NCBI RefSeq assembly: GCF_963667735.1
Contig: NZ_OY763919.1
Coordinates: forward strand, 2,605,539-2,669,538
Source: an uncultured Methanoregula sp.
Lineage (GTDB): Archaea; Halobacteriota; Methanomicrobia; Methanomicrobiales; Methanospirillaceae
Direction: 5' to 3'
DNA length: 64,000 nt
Each line of letters begins with the position of its first letter. Position 1 is the stretch's first letter. Both the position numbers and the translations under genes were made by a program. The notes below the pieces were generated by a model. It was not told where the DNA came from. It saw only the letters and a list, made by a program, of their open reading frames with translations, and did no database searches. Shown piece after piece: positions 44,388 to 53,481 of this stretch.

Positions 44388-46814
44388 ATGACCGGACCGG
44401 ATGCTGAATTCCAGAAACGGCTTCTTGCCACATTCCGGGATGAAGCCGAAGAACATCTCGGCGCGATGGGAAGCCTTCTCCTGGAGATGGAGAATGCCGG
44501 CTCGTCCGCGGACCCCGGGCTCATCGAGCGCACGTACCGGACAACCCACAGCCTCAAGGGTGCTGCCCGGGCAGTCAGCCAGAAGGAGATCGAATCGGTC
44601 TGCCAGAATCTGGAAAATGTCTTTTCGCGGATGAAAAAAGGGACATTCACTCCGGATGCCGAAGCGTTCGATCTTTTTCATCAGGCAATCAAGGTGGTGC
44701 AGTGCCTCATTGCAGGCAAGACGCCACAGGGTCTCTCTTCGGTAGGGATTGTCACTGCACTCCGTGCACTAACCGCCAAAGAGTCCTCAAAAAGCGAGGC
44801 CCCCGAGACGGAACCTTCTGGCAGTCCCATCATACCCTTTCCTGATAATCAGTCCCCCCGATCGGGTAGTATCGGCAAGCCGGGAGAAAAAAGTGAGAGC
44901 CCGCGTCCCGATACTGCACAATCTCCTGGCACCCGTCCCGCCCGGTCGGAAAATACCAGCCAGGAAATGTTCGGTTTCCCGGTAATGGGGATTGTTTCCG
45001 AAAAAACCGGTGTTGAGAGCGGGACCGTACGGATTGCTGCCCACAAGCTCGACCGGCTCATCGCTGGATCGGACGATCTTCTCACTACCCGGCTTTTCAT
45101 CACGCACCGGATGCGGGAGCTTGAAGAGATGATGGGCCGTTTTACGGTCTGGCGATGGAACCAGGCGCTTATTTCCTCAGATCTCTACCTGTTCCGGGAG
45201 ACAATAAGCAGTATCCGGAAATCCACACTTCCCCCCGATCTCATCCCCCCGCTCGAACGTCTCATCAAATTCATGGACTATGATCGCGAGTTCGTCACGT
45301 ATCTCCAGCACGACCTGTTGGCGCATATCCGGGCAACTGACCGGGACCGCTCGGCACTGGAGGCGAGCACGCTTGAGATCTCGGACCTGATCCACGATGC
45401 GGTGCTTCTGCCGGTATCGAGTATACTCCAGTCTTTTCCCGGGCTTGTCCGGGAATATTCCCGAAGCACCGGAAAACAGGTTGAACTTGTCACCGACGGG
45501 GGAGAGATCGAAGTCGACCGCCGTATCCTGGATGCACTCAAAGATCCGCTCATGCACCTGGTCTACAATGGCATCGATCACGGGATCGAGTACCCGGATA
45601 TCCGGGCGGCCCGGAACAAGCCCGTCCGCGGCCAGGTGCAGATCAAGGTCTTCCCTCTTTCCGGAGGCAAGGTCGGTATCGAAGTGAGCGACGACGGAAC
45701 CGGCATCGATGGCAGCGCAATACGGAAGACTGCCGTGAAAAACGGGCTGATTACCGAACGGGAAGAAACACAGCTTACCGATGAAGAAGCCGTCTGGCTG
45801 ATCTTCCGTTCGGGGCTCTCAATGAGCCAGAATGTTACAGAAATCTCCGGCAGGGGACTTGGTCTTGCCATTGTTGAGGATTCCGTCACCCGTCTCGGGG
45901 GATCGGTAACCGTCTCTTCCGTGATCGGGAGCGGAACCAGTATCATCATGCGTGTCCCGGTGAGGCTCGTGACGTTCAGGGGGGTTGTCGTCCGCCTGGG
46001 AAACCGCATGTATGTGCTTCCCATGCAGCAGGTCCGCCAGGTCCTTCGTATACGGGCTGATGCAATCGTTCAGAAAGGGGATCGCCCCATGCTGTCGTTC
46101 CACAATGAGCTTATCAGTATCGTGCATCTCTCCGAACTTCTCTCAACCCCTCACCCGGGGGTCCCACCCGGCAAGGACACCCCGTCTTCCCTTGTGGTCA
46201 TCGCATATGGAGCCGGCAAGGTCGCCTGCATAGTTGACGAAGTGATCCGGGTTCAGGAGATCGTGGTGCGGCCTCTCGGGAGTCAGCTCCGTCGCGTGAG
46301 ACGGATTGCCGGCGCTGCAATCCTGGGAGACGGGAGTGTTGCACTTGTACTTGACACTCCGGACCTGGTTCAGGAAGCTCTCAAGACCACCGGCACGACC
46401 CCGCCGGTTGCGTATGCCAATCTCACTGCACCCCGCATTCTTGTTGTTGAGGACTCCGTCACCTCGCGAACCTTCCTCCAGATGCTCCTTGAACGCGATG
46501 GCTACCAGGTCCAGACTGCAACGGACGGTATCCAGGCACTCGGAATGCTCAAGGAGCAGCTGTTCGATCTCGTGGTCTCGGATGTCGATATGCCCCGGAT
46601 GAGCGGATTTACGTTAACGGAAAAAATCCGAGCCGATAGACGGCTTTCTGGCATTCCGGTTGTCCTGGTCACATCGCTTGATTCAAAGGAGGACGAGCAG
46701 CACGGGATCGCGATCGGGGCCGATGCGTACGTGATTAAGAGCGGGTTTGAAAAGAACAACCTGCAAACCATTGTCAGAGACCTGATAAAAAAAATCCGGC
46801 ACCCTGGCCGGTAA
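44388..46814 (+). CDS. CheA-type histidine kinase with C-terminal receiver
   Basis: 808 residues, 11 bases after the MCP stop. Order: Hpt domain with phospho-acceptor His54 (TTHSLKGAARA); a variable linker; a dimerisation and ATP-binding domain with LVYNGIDHGIEYP (N box), VSDDGTGID (G1) and GRGLGLAIVEDSV (G2) between about 370 and 530; a CheW-like regulatory domain to about 670; and a receiver with ILVVEDSVTSRTFLQML and acceptor Asp in VVSDVDMPRMSG. A receiver fused to CheA recalls FrzE-type or alternative-function systems, not flagellar CheA. No separate CheY, CheB, CheR, CheC or CheD is seen nearby. Confidence 0.92.
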   Translation: MTGPDAEFQKRLLATFRDEAEEHLGAMGSLLLEMENAGSSADPGLIERTYRTTHSLKGAARAVSQKEIESVCQNLENVFSRMKKGTFTPDAEAFDLFHQAIKVVQCLIAGKTPQGLSSVGIVTALRALTAKESSKSEAPETEPSGSPIIPFPDNQSPRSGSIGKPGEKSESPRPDTAQSPGTRPARSENTSQEMFGFPVMGIVSEKTGVESGTVRIAAHKLDRLIAGSDDLLTTRLFITHRMRELEEMMGRFTVWRWNQALISSDLYLFRETISSIRKSTLPPDLIPPLERLIKFMDYDREFVTYLQHDLLAHIRATDRDRSALEASTLEISDLIHDAVLLPVSSILQSFPGLVREYSRSTGKQVELVTDGGEIEVDRRILDALKDPLMHLVYNGIDHGIEYPDIRAARNKPVRGQVQIKVFPLSGGKVGIEVSDDGTGIDGSAIRKTAVKNGLITEREETQLTDEEAVWLIFRSGLSMSQNVTEISGRGLGLAIVEDSVTRLGGSVTVSSVIGSGTSIIMRVPVRLVTFRGVVVRLGNRMYVLPMQQVRQVLRIRADAIVQKGDRPMLSFHNELISIVHLSELLSTPHPGVPPGKDTPSSLVVIAYGAGKVACIVDEVIRVQEIVVRPLGSQLRRVRRIAGAAILGDGSVALVLDTPDLVQEALKTTGTTPPVAYANLTAPRILVVEDSVTSRTFLQMLLERDGYQVQTATDGIQALGMLKEQLFDLVVSDVDMPRMSGFTLTEKIRADRRLSGIPVVLVTSLDSKEDEQHGIAIGADAYVIKSGFEKNNLQTIVRDLIKKIRHPGR

Positions 46815-46832
46815 CGAACGGGAGATAGCAGA

Positions 46833-48155
46833 ATGGATACCCTAATTCCTAAAAAAATGAAGATTCTGATTGTCGAAGACAGCCGGACCCAGGCAGAGTA
46901 CCTGCGGCACATTCTTGAGGATGCCGGTTGCCTTGTCATGCTGTCGGACAATGGTTCCGAGGCACTCAGCCAGATTGCCCGGGACCCCCCGTCTCTCATC
47001 CTTTCGGATATTGTGATGCCGGAGATGGATGGCTATGAACTCTGCTCCCGGATCAAGCAGAATTCCTCAACCTCAAAGATCCCGGTAATCCTCGTGACCC
47101 AGCTCTTCGATCCGGTGGATGTGATACGGGGTTTGGAAGCCGGGGCGGATGATTTCATCATCAAGCCTTTTGATCCGGAATATGTCCGGGTAAGGATCGG
47201 GAGTATCCTTACTACCATGAACCAGCCGGATCCGGATGGCCCCTTCCGTGCGCTCACTATCTCCCTCTTTGGCAAGACCCACACCATTCCCGCTGGCAGG
47301 GTCAGGATCTTAAGCATTCTCCTTTCAACGTACGAAGTCGCGGTCAGGAAAAACGTGGAACTTGAAGAAGCCCGGGAAAGACTCAATGCACTCAATGAAC
47401 AGCTTGAGCAGGCTATCGCCGATCTCAAACAATCCAACGCCCGGCTCGAACAGGAGAACATCGAACGCCGTAAGGTGGAGAAAGCGCTCGATGAGGCCAA
47501 CAAAAAACTCAATCTCATGGCCAGCATCACCCGCCATGACGTGATCAACCAGCTCAATAACCAGCACGAATCGCTGGAAACAGCGCTCTCGCAGAGCACG
47601 AATGATCCGGCAAAAGCCTGGGAGCACGTCCGGGCTGCTGCTCTTATAGCAACACAGACCCTCAATTCGGTCCGATTCACGGAAGATTACCAGAACGTGG
47701 GGGTCAAGGCTCCCCAATGGCAGGATCTTTTCTCCCTTGTTGATACCGCCGGAAAAAACCATTCCCATGGCCGGGTCGCCGTCATCAACGAGATCCCGCA
47801 GGGAACGGAGATCTATGCCGATCCCATGATTGGGAAAGTGTTCTCGAATCTGATAGAGAATACCCTCAAATACGGAGAGAATGCTACCCGCATCCGGTTC
47901 AGTACTCAAAACCAGGGCTCGGACACGGTCATCATCTATGAAGATGACGGGGTCGGAATCCCGGCTGGCAGAAAAGCGGCAATCTTCAGTTACGAGTATG
48001 GGATGACGAGCGGCCTTGGCCTCTTTCTCTCCCGCGAAATTCTTGCCATAACATCCATCTCCGTCCGCGAGACCGGCCTGGCCGGTTCAGGGGTCCGGTT
48101 TGAGATCCGCTGCCCTGCAGAGACCATCAGGGCTGCCGGCAACCAGATGCCATGA
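46833..48155 (+). CDS. Hybrid receiver - histidine kinase
   Basis: 440 residues with GGGAGAT before the ATG, 18 bases after the CheA gene. The receiver domain (about 8-130) has ILIVEDSRTQAEYL, acceptor Asp in LILSDIVMPEMDGYE and VTQLF...IIKPF. A coiled coil (about 180-235) leads to an archaeal H-box, MASITRHDVINQLNNQ. A HATPase domain closes the protein, with IENTLKYGENATRI, YEDDGVGIP and GLGLFLSREILAIT. It probably takes phosphate from the CheA module and relays it; this is inferred from order and context. There is no membrane segment. Confidence 0.9.
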   Translation: MDTLIPKKMKILIVEDSRTQAEYLRHILEDAGCLVMLSDNGSEALSQIARDPPSLILSDIVMPEMDGYELCSRIKQNSSTSKIPVILVTQLFDPVDVIRGLEAGADDFIIKPFDPEYVRVRIGSILTTMNQPDPDGPFRALTISLFGKTHTIPAGRVRILSILLSTYEVAVRKNVELEEARERLNALNEQLEQAIADLKQSNARLEQENIERRKVEKALDEANKKLNLMASITRHDVINQLNNQHESLETALSQSTNDPAKAWEHVRAAALIATQTLNSVRFTEDYQNVGVKAPQWQDLFSLVDTAGKNHSHGRVAVINEIPQGTEIYADPMIGKVFSNLIENTLKYGENATRIRFSTQNQGSDTVIIYEDDGVGIPAGRKAAIFSYEYGMTSGLGLFLSREILAITSISVRETGLAGSGVRFEIRCPAETIRAAGNQMP

Positions 48156-48293
48156 GAATATGATCGGTTTTTCGGAATGGGTGGTGCAGCGGATGAAACT
48201 CGAACCGGAAATAGGCCTTTCTTCTGCTATGACTACCTCGGCAATCTTTTTGCAGGTTGAGAGCGAAAAAAGGTGTGCAGGTTCCCCGGCATC

Positions 48294-49706
48294 ATGAACT
48301 TTTTCCATCTCTTTACGTTTAGCAATCCGGTGTATCGCAGCCGTATCCTGGTACTTCTCTCGCTCTCGGCAGTCACGCTTGGGGTGAATCTCGTGGGAAT
48401 GATGGCAGGTCTCACATCTGTCCTTCCCCATCTGCTCTATTTCCCGGCCATACTTGCCTCTTACTGGTATCCCCGTCGCGGGCTCATATTCGCGTTTGTC
48501 ATCGCAGTCCTCTATGCCCTCATGGTCGTCCTGCTCGTTCCCCTGAACGTGATGGTTGGCATTGAAACCATTGCGCGTATGGCAATCCTCGTGCTTGTTG
48601 GCAGTGTTGTTGCCCTGCTATCATGGAATCTTGCAAGTTCCGAACAGCAGCTCCAGGACATCATCGAATTCCTGCCAGATCCGCTCTTTGCGGTCAACAA
48701 GGATGGAACCATAATCGCGTGGAACCGGGCTGTTGAAGAGATGACCGGAAAAGAAAAATCTGCCATGCTGGGCCGGGGCAATTTTGAATATTCCCTTGCA
48801 TTTTATCCTGAACGGCGCCCCATGCTGGCGGGCCTGATCCTCAAAAACGAAGGCGATATCCAGAAAAAGTACCCTTCTGTCCGCAGGGAGTCCCGGCGAC
48901 TGGTCTCGGAATCCTATCTGCCGCAGTTCCACGGAGGGCGGGGAGCACACCTGCGTTTCTCTGCAACGGCCCTCCAGGATGCCCGCGGGAACTGCATCGG
49001 TGCTATCGAATCCATCCGGGATATTTCCGACCAGGTAATGACCGAGTCTGCGCTCAAGAACGCAGGATACCGCCTTAATGCGCTTTCAGGGATCCTACGC
49101 CACGACATGTCCCGGGTGCTTGCCGTTCTGTACGGCCGGCTGCGGCTCGGTGTAATGAAATTTTCTGACCCGGCGGTTATCAATTTTATTGCCGAAATAA
49201 AGGAATCAACAAACGGCCTCCAGCACCAGATTGATATATCCCGTGAGTTCCGGGATATCGGGACCACCCCTCCGGGGTGGATCCCTGTACAAAAAGCGGT
49301 TCTTGAAGCTGCAGGACAGCTGGATCTCAAAACGATCTCGCTTCGGGCCTGGACTGAACGGCTCGAAGTCTTCTCCGACCCGCACCTGCCGGTGGTCTTT
49401 TATCATATCCTTCACAATGCGCTCAAAGAATCCTCCGGGGTAAAAAATGTAGTCATTACCTACCATATTCGCGGAAACGGGTGTGCGATCATGGTTGAGG
49501 ATGACGGGAACGGTATTCCGGATTCAGAAAAGGAGGAGCTGTTCCTTGGAAGAGAAGATAGTTACGGGCGCGGGCTCTTCCTCTCCCATGAGATCGTCTC
49601 CCTCACCGGCATGACCATCACCGAGACCGGCATCTACACAAAAGGTGCACGATTCGAGATCCTGGTTCCCTCGGAAGGGTACCGTATTAACGGAATGGAG
49701 GGGTGA
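48294..49706 (+). CDS. Membrane-bound PAS histidine kinase
   Basis: 470 residues from the ATG at 48294; a GTG at 48273 is possible. Four hydrophobic segments (about 18-118) are followed by a PAS domain (IIEFLPDPLFAVNKDGTIIAW and later IGAIESIRDISDQVM). Then come an H-box (LSGILRHDMSRVL) and a HATPase domain (HILHNALKESSG, VEDDGNGIPDSEKEELF, GRGLFLSHEIVSLTGM). It belongs to the large methanogen family of archaeal kinases without an obvious partner. It lies at the end of the chemosensory cluster and is followed by an overlapping acetyltransferase gene. Confidence 0.9.
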   Translation: MNFFHLFTFSNPVYRSRILVLLSLSAVTLGVNLVGMMAGLTSVLPHLLYFPAILASYWYPRRGLIFAFVIAVLYALMVVLLVPLNVMVGIETIARMAILVLVGSVVALLSWNLASSEQQLQDIIEFLPDPLFAVNKDGTIIAWNRAVEEMTGKEKSAMLGRGNFEYSLAFYPERRPMLAGLILKNEGDIQKKYPSVRRESRRLVSESYLPQFHGGRGAHLRFSATALQDARGNCIGAIESIRDISDQVMTESALKNAGYRLNALSGILRHDMSRVLAVLYGRLRLGVMKFSDPAVINFIAEIKESTNGLQHQIDISREFRDIGTTPPGWIPVQKAVLEAAGQLDLKTISLRAWTERLEVFSDPHLPVVFYHILHNALKESSGVKNVVITYHIRGNGCAIMVEDDGNGIPDSEKEELFLGREDSYGRGLFLSHEIVSLTGMTITETGIYTKGARFEILVPSEGYRINGMEG

Positions 49707-50212
49707 TGATGGATCCGGTACCGCGTGTGCATCCCGAATCCTCTCCCCTCAAACCTGTAACTGGGTTAGGATCTGTCCGAGTCCGGGAACTCCTGCCGGA
49801 CGAATTCGGCCTTGCCGATGTGATCTGGAAGGAATACCATGAGACCAAAGGCGATCCGGGTCTGGACAGGATCTTTGCGGTTTTTACCGGAAAGACTCCG
49901 GTCTCCCTTGCCCGCTGCCGGAAGCATCCCGACGGATTTGAAGTGGACGGGATCTACACTCCTGAAAGTTATCGTGGCAAGGGATATTCACGCCTGGCGG
50001 TGGGTGCACTTGTGGAAGCCTGCCACAATGATATTCTCTACATGTACGCTGTACGGCACCTGGTTCCTTTTTACGCCACGTTCTCGTTTGAGCCGATTCC
50101 CGAGACCGCGCTTCCAGCCACGATCCGGGAACGGTATACCTGGGCAGCCGGTAACCTCGAGGGTGCCGAAGTCCTGCCCATGCGCCGGAATGCCGGGTGG
50201 TCCTGGGTCTGA
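49706..50212 (+). CDS. GNAT family N-acetyltransferase
   Basis: 168 residues. The ATG at 49706 overlaps the stop of the preceding kinase gene, with GGAG five bases upstream; GTG at 49703 and ATG at 49709 are also in frame. The GNAT core shows RIFAVFTGKTPVSLARCRKH, the strand EVDGIYTPESYRGKGYSRLAVGAL (pyrophosphate-binding RGKGYS), and a C-terminal helix. The ending AGNLEGAEVLPMRR is shared with a second GNAT in the window (57733-58401), so they are paralogues. The target (protein or small molecule) is unknown. The histone-deacetylase-family gene lies 550 bases away. Confidence 0.85.
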   Translation: MMDPVPRVHPESSPLKPVTGLGSVRVRELLPDEFGLADVIWKEYHETKGDPGLDRIFAVFTGKTPVSLARCRKHPDGFEVDGIYTPESYRGKGYSRLAVGALVEACHNDILYMYAVRHLVPFYATFSFEPIPETALPATIRERYTWAAGNLEGAEVLPMRRNAGWSWV

Positions 50213-50239
50213 ACCGCACGGGTGTGCGAGGAAAAAGGA

Positions 50240-50698
50240 TTATTTCTGCCGGAAAAGCGGAATCATCGGCTTTAACGGATCGTAACCCCCACCCGGTGTC
50301 AGCTGGTAGGAGCGGGAGAATGCATCGTTTCGTTCGTTCGAAAACGTGACGACCGCTTTTGCTTCCCGGATCATTGTTCCCAGCGGATGCACTATTGACG
50401 CATCCGGTTGGAGGCTGTCGAGATCGAATTCTATGTTTTCCGGCACGAGTGCCACATGAATATTCCGTGCAACTGAATTTCCCGCATTCCGGATGGTAAT
50501 GCCCTTGGCGTCGTCCGTCAGTTCTGCCACTACATCCGGGAGGAACTGGCTGTCTTTCATGATGAAGAGGGACATGAGGAGGACGGCGAAGATGATGACG
50601 AAGATACCGGCAGCATAGATGTTGACGATGAAGAGGACAATGGCAATGATAATTCCGATAATGATCAGGATCCGGGTCTTGTTCTCCATAGAGTCCAT
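50240..50698 (-). CDS. Membrane protein with soluble C-terminal domain
   Basis: 152 residues. Two adjacent hydrophobic segments at the N-terminus (ILIIIGIIIAIVLFIVNIYAA and IFVIIFAVLLMSLFI) are followed by a soluble domain of about 100 residues. This contains FLPDVVAELTDDAKGITIRN, VARNIHVALVPENIEFDL and KAVVTFSNERND. The soluble part looks like a beta sandwich similar to CARDB/NEW1-like domains. No function is known. It converges with the GNAT gene. Confidence 0.7.
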   Translation of the reverse strand: MDSMENKTRILIIIGIIIAIVLFIVNIYAAGIFVIIFAVLLMSLFIMKDSQFLPDVVAELTDDAKGITIRNAGNSVARNIHVALVPENIEFDLDSLQPDASIVHPLGTMIREAKAVVTFSNERNDAFSRSYQLTPGGGYDPLKPMIPLFRQK

Positions 50699-50764
50699 TA
50701 GTTCACCACGGTTTTTGTGTTTAACGGTTTGATCGCTGTTCCTATCCGGTAGTGACCGGTTGCC

Positions 50765-51811
50765 TTATGTGGAAAGCCTGTGCAGTTTTTTCAGCAGGCT
50801 GACCGTCTCAAGGGTCTCTTTTCCCGGTGTTTTTTTCAGACTCTTTTTTGGAGATTTTCCCAACAGAACGCCGAATATGCTGCTGATCGCTTCTGCATGT
50901 GATGGACCGTACCCCCCTTCAAGGACAAGGGCGAGCGGGCAGTCTGCTGATTCAAGGACGAAATGGGTGAGAAGCCCGAAATCATCGGGATCCAGTTTCA
51001 TGGATCCGAGAGGATCGTCTGCAAGGGTATCCTGCCCGGCCGAGATGATGACAAGGCCCGGCCTGTATCGCCTCAACGCCGGGACAAAGATCTCTGAAAA
51101 AACTTCCTGGAAATCCGCAATCCCTGAGTTCCTGGGAAGCGGGGCATTGATTGTGCACCCCTCTCCCTTCCCCCTGCCCGTCTCTTCGATGAGTCCCGTG
51201 TGGGGGAAACATTCTCTCTCGTGGATCGAACAGTAAAGAACGCGTCCCTCGTCATAAAAGATACTCTGCGTGCCATTGCCGTGGTGGGCGTCCCAGTCGA
51301 TGATTGCCACCCGGTCAACCGCGTTCAGGGCTTCCGCGGCAGCAACAGCGGTATTGTTCAGGAGACAGAATCCCATGGCCTTGTCGGCTTCGGCATGGTG
51401 TCCCGGGGGCCGGACCAGGGCAAAGCACCGCTCCCCGGAGAGGGCATGCTCCACGGCCCGCACTGCGGATCCTGCAGCATATGTGGCAACTTCGTACGAA
51501 CAGGGGTTGATGTACGTGTTGGAGTCAAGATAGCCGGGTACCAGAACGTTGTTCTCGAAATACCCCCCGGTGTACACGTATTCGTCGAGGGAACAGAAGT
51601 CCACGTGTTTTGTACACTGCCGTTCAAGCCATTTCAGGTATCCAGGAACATGCACCCGTTCCAGCTGGGCAAGGGTTGCCCTGACGGGCTCATACACCGG
51701 TATATCCTTTGGCATCCCCTCAAGCACGGAGAGGAGTCGGTCATGACATTCCGAGTGGCCTTTGCAGTCGTGATTCTTGAAAACCGAACCGGTTATTGCA
51801 GAAACATTCAT
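50765..51811 (-). CDS. Histone deacetylase family (AcuC/acetylpolyamine amidohydrolase-like)
   Basis: 348 residues. Zn-dependent deacetylase motifs are complete: RPPGHHA with the catalytic His pair, the metal ligands in IDWDAHHGNGT, VIISAGQDTLADDPLGS with the second Asp ligand, and LEGGYG with the transition-state Tyr. Substrates in this family are acetyl-lysines or acetylpolyamines. In some bacteria the homologue AcuC deacetylates and activates acetyl-CoA synthetase. The gene is near a GNAT gene, and acs is also in the window. Confidence 0.92.
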   Translation of the reverse strand: MNVSAITGSVFKNHDCKGHSECHDRLLSVLEGMPKDIPVYEPVRATLAQLERVHVPGYLKWLERQCTKHVDFCSLDEYVYTGGYFENNVLVPGYLDSNTYINPCSYEVATYAAGSAVRAVEHALSGERCFALVRPPGHHAEADKAMGFCLLNNTAVAAAEALNAVDRVAIIDWDAHHGNGTQSIFYDEGRVLYCSIHERECFPHTGLIEETGRGKGEGCTINAPLPRNSGIADFQEVFSEIFVPALRRYRPGLVIISAGQDTLADDPLGSMKLDPDDFGLLTHFVLESADCPLALVLEGGYGPSHAEAISSIFGVLLGKSPKKSLKKTPGKETLETVSLLKKLHRLST

Positions 51812-52289
51812 CTGAACAGTATTCCTCTGAAAATCCGATACTAACTATCCGTTCGTTCTTTGCACATTATGAACATTTTGAATTCATCATCCTGTTTCAG
51901 TCAGGTAACGGAATGGCCCGGAAATGACTCTCCTTTGTGCAAAATAACGATATCCTTCGGAGAGGAAGACCCTTCGGATATCCCGGCGATCGGGGTGTTT
52001 TTACCATGCGCGTCCGCTGCATCATTTAAAGAATTCGGTTACCGGAAAGGCTTTAAACAATTTTCAATCTACGGGAATGGTAATCTGAACCTGTGAAAAA
52101 TTATATAAAGTAAACCACAATTGACCCGTCGTCATTATGCGCTTTTTTCCGGTGTTTGCGGAAATAACTCTCTGCCGGCGAGCATTTAGAAAATTATTAA
52201 TAACTCCGTACAAAAGTTTTCATTGGCCTATACGTGATTCGTATCAATAGTCGCTGGTATAGGTGAATGATTCAGAGGTGTGTAAAAAA
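51812..52289. other. Intergenic region upstream of fdhC
   Basis: 478 bases. A strong TATA-like AAATTATATAAAG (about 52099-52111) and a second AAAATTATTAATAA (about 52190-52203) are candidate fdhC promoters. Between the latter and the start lies an inverted repeat CCTATAC...GTATAGG (52227-52233 and 52257-52263), which can fold in the leader RNA, with a smaller ATACG/CGTAT inside. The frame from 51860 to 52096 looks random. Confidence 0.5.
52269..52284 (+). promoter_or_regulatory. fdhC leader with extended shared ribosome binding site
   Basis: GATTCAGAGGTGTGTA, six bases before the fdhC ATG. GAGGTG pairs with the 16S rRNA tail, but the flanking bases are also identical to 55311-55326. The 13-base part TCAGAGGTGTGTA occurs before the carbonic anhydrase start (58705-58717). 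Confidence 0.6.
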
Positions 52290-53168
52290 ATGGTGTTTCA
52301 TCCTCCGGTAGCAATTACCGCGAAGGCAGGAGATGCCGGTAAGTACAAAGTCGGCTTACCGGCCTGGAACATGGTCCTCCGTGGATTCATGTCGGGCGCT
52401 TATATCGCAATGGGTGCTGCTCTTGCAACGGTCTGTTCAACGGGAATTATGGCAACTGACGCGGCACTGCGGTATGGTACAGCAAGCCCCGGTTTCGCAC
52501 AGTTGATCCTTGGTGCCGTCTTCCCGGTCGGGCTTATTATCACCGTTCTTACGGGTGCTGAGCTCTTCACCGGTGACGCAATGCTCGCCCCCATGGCAGC
52601 ATTCATCCACAAGGTCACCTGGATGCAGGTCATCAACCTGTGGATTTTCGTGTATATCGGCAACCTGATTGGATCGATAGTATTTGCCTACATCATGGCC
52701 TACGGTCCGTTCGTCTCGTTCGATGGAGCCGGTGTAGCGACAGTATCAGCTTTCGGTACACGGGCGATTGCCATAGCCGGAGCGAAAGTCAGTTACGTCG
52801 GAATGATGGGCATGTGGTCTGCATTCCTTAAGGGCATTGCCTGCAACTGGCTCGTCAACCTCGCTATCCTGCTCGGTATCTGTGCAGATGATGCAGTTGG
52901 CAAGTTCTTCGGCATCTGGTTCCCGATCATGGCCTTCGTTTCCAGCGGATTCGAACACTGTGTTGCAAACATGTACTTCATCCCCGCAGGTATCCTGACC
53001 CAGGGATTCATCACTGACCCAACGAAGATCAATGCCAGCCTCAACTGGGTTACCATGTGGACTTCAAACCTCATACCGGTTACCATTGGTAACATCGTCG
53101 GCGGATTGGTGTTCGTTGGTGTAATTTACTGGGTTGCATTCAGAAAAGAGATTGCAGCACTCAAGTAA
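52290..53168 (+). CDS. fdhC: Formate channel/transporter (FNT family)
   Basis: 292 residues from the ATG at 52290, chosen for the AGAGGTG ribosome binding site; the frame is open from 52263. Six membrane helices of the formate/nitrite transporter fold are visible, with FMSGAYIAMGAALATV, LTGAELFTGDAMLAPMAAF, LKGIACNWLVNLAIL and SSGFEHCVANMYFIPAGI, matching the FNT signatures (the last contains the conserved His). The protein imports formate for FdhAB. It is 11.5 kb from fdhB and not in the same operon, with its own promoter region. Confidence 0.95.
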   Translation: MVFHPPVAITAKAGDAGKYKVGLPAWNMVLRGFMSGAYIAMGAALATVCSTGIMATDAALRYGTASPGFAQLILGAVFPVGLIITVLTGAELFTGDAMLAPMAAFIHKVTWMQVINLWIFVYIGNLIGSIVFAYIMAYGPFVSFDGAGVATVSAFGTRAIAIAGAKVSYVGMMGMWSAFLKGIACNWLVNLAILLGICADDAVGKFFGIWFPIMAFVSSGFEHCVANMYFIPAGILTQGFITDPTKINASLNWVTMWTSNLIPVTIGNIVGGLVFVGVIYWVAFRKEIAALK

Positions 53169-53481
53169 TTTTTCACCACGATCCAATTTTTTTTATGAAC
53201 ATCCTTGGTTGTAGTATCCGTTTGTTCCTGCAGGCAATAGCAGGAGTTGATCCTTATCAGCCCTGTGCATTATCGCCTCATCTTTCAGCCCCGGGGTTCG
53301 GATTCATCTCATCCGGATAATCCCGGAGCCTTTTTTTTCTCATTATTCTTTCCACGGATCGTTCCTATGACCCCTTCAAAGCCGGGAGCCGGATTAACAT
53401 GTGGCCTGGTACCTGGCCTTGCCGTTTCTCCCCGGATGCGATCGCAGCACTGAAGTAGATTAACGCCAAACAGTGATTTTA
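53169..53481. other. Intergenic region after fdhC, terminator candidates
   Basis: 313 bases. A T8 run (53187-53194) follows the fdhC stop and is a likely terminator. A second T8 tract near 53333, after a GC-rich weak stem (CCGGG...CCCGG), may act as another. No gene is seen. Confidence 0.5.

Noticed and set aside
51860..52096. Possible 78-residue protein upstream of fdhC
   Set aside because: No ribosome binding site, unusual composition and no membrane or domain pattern; the stretch lies between promoter-like AT tracts.
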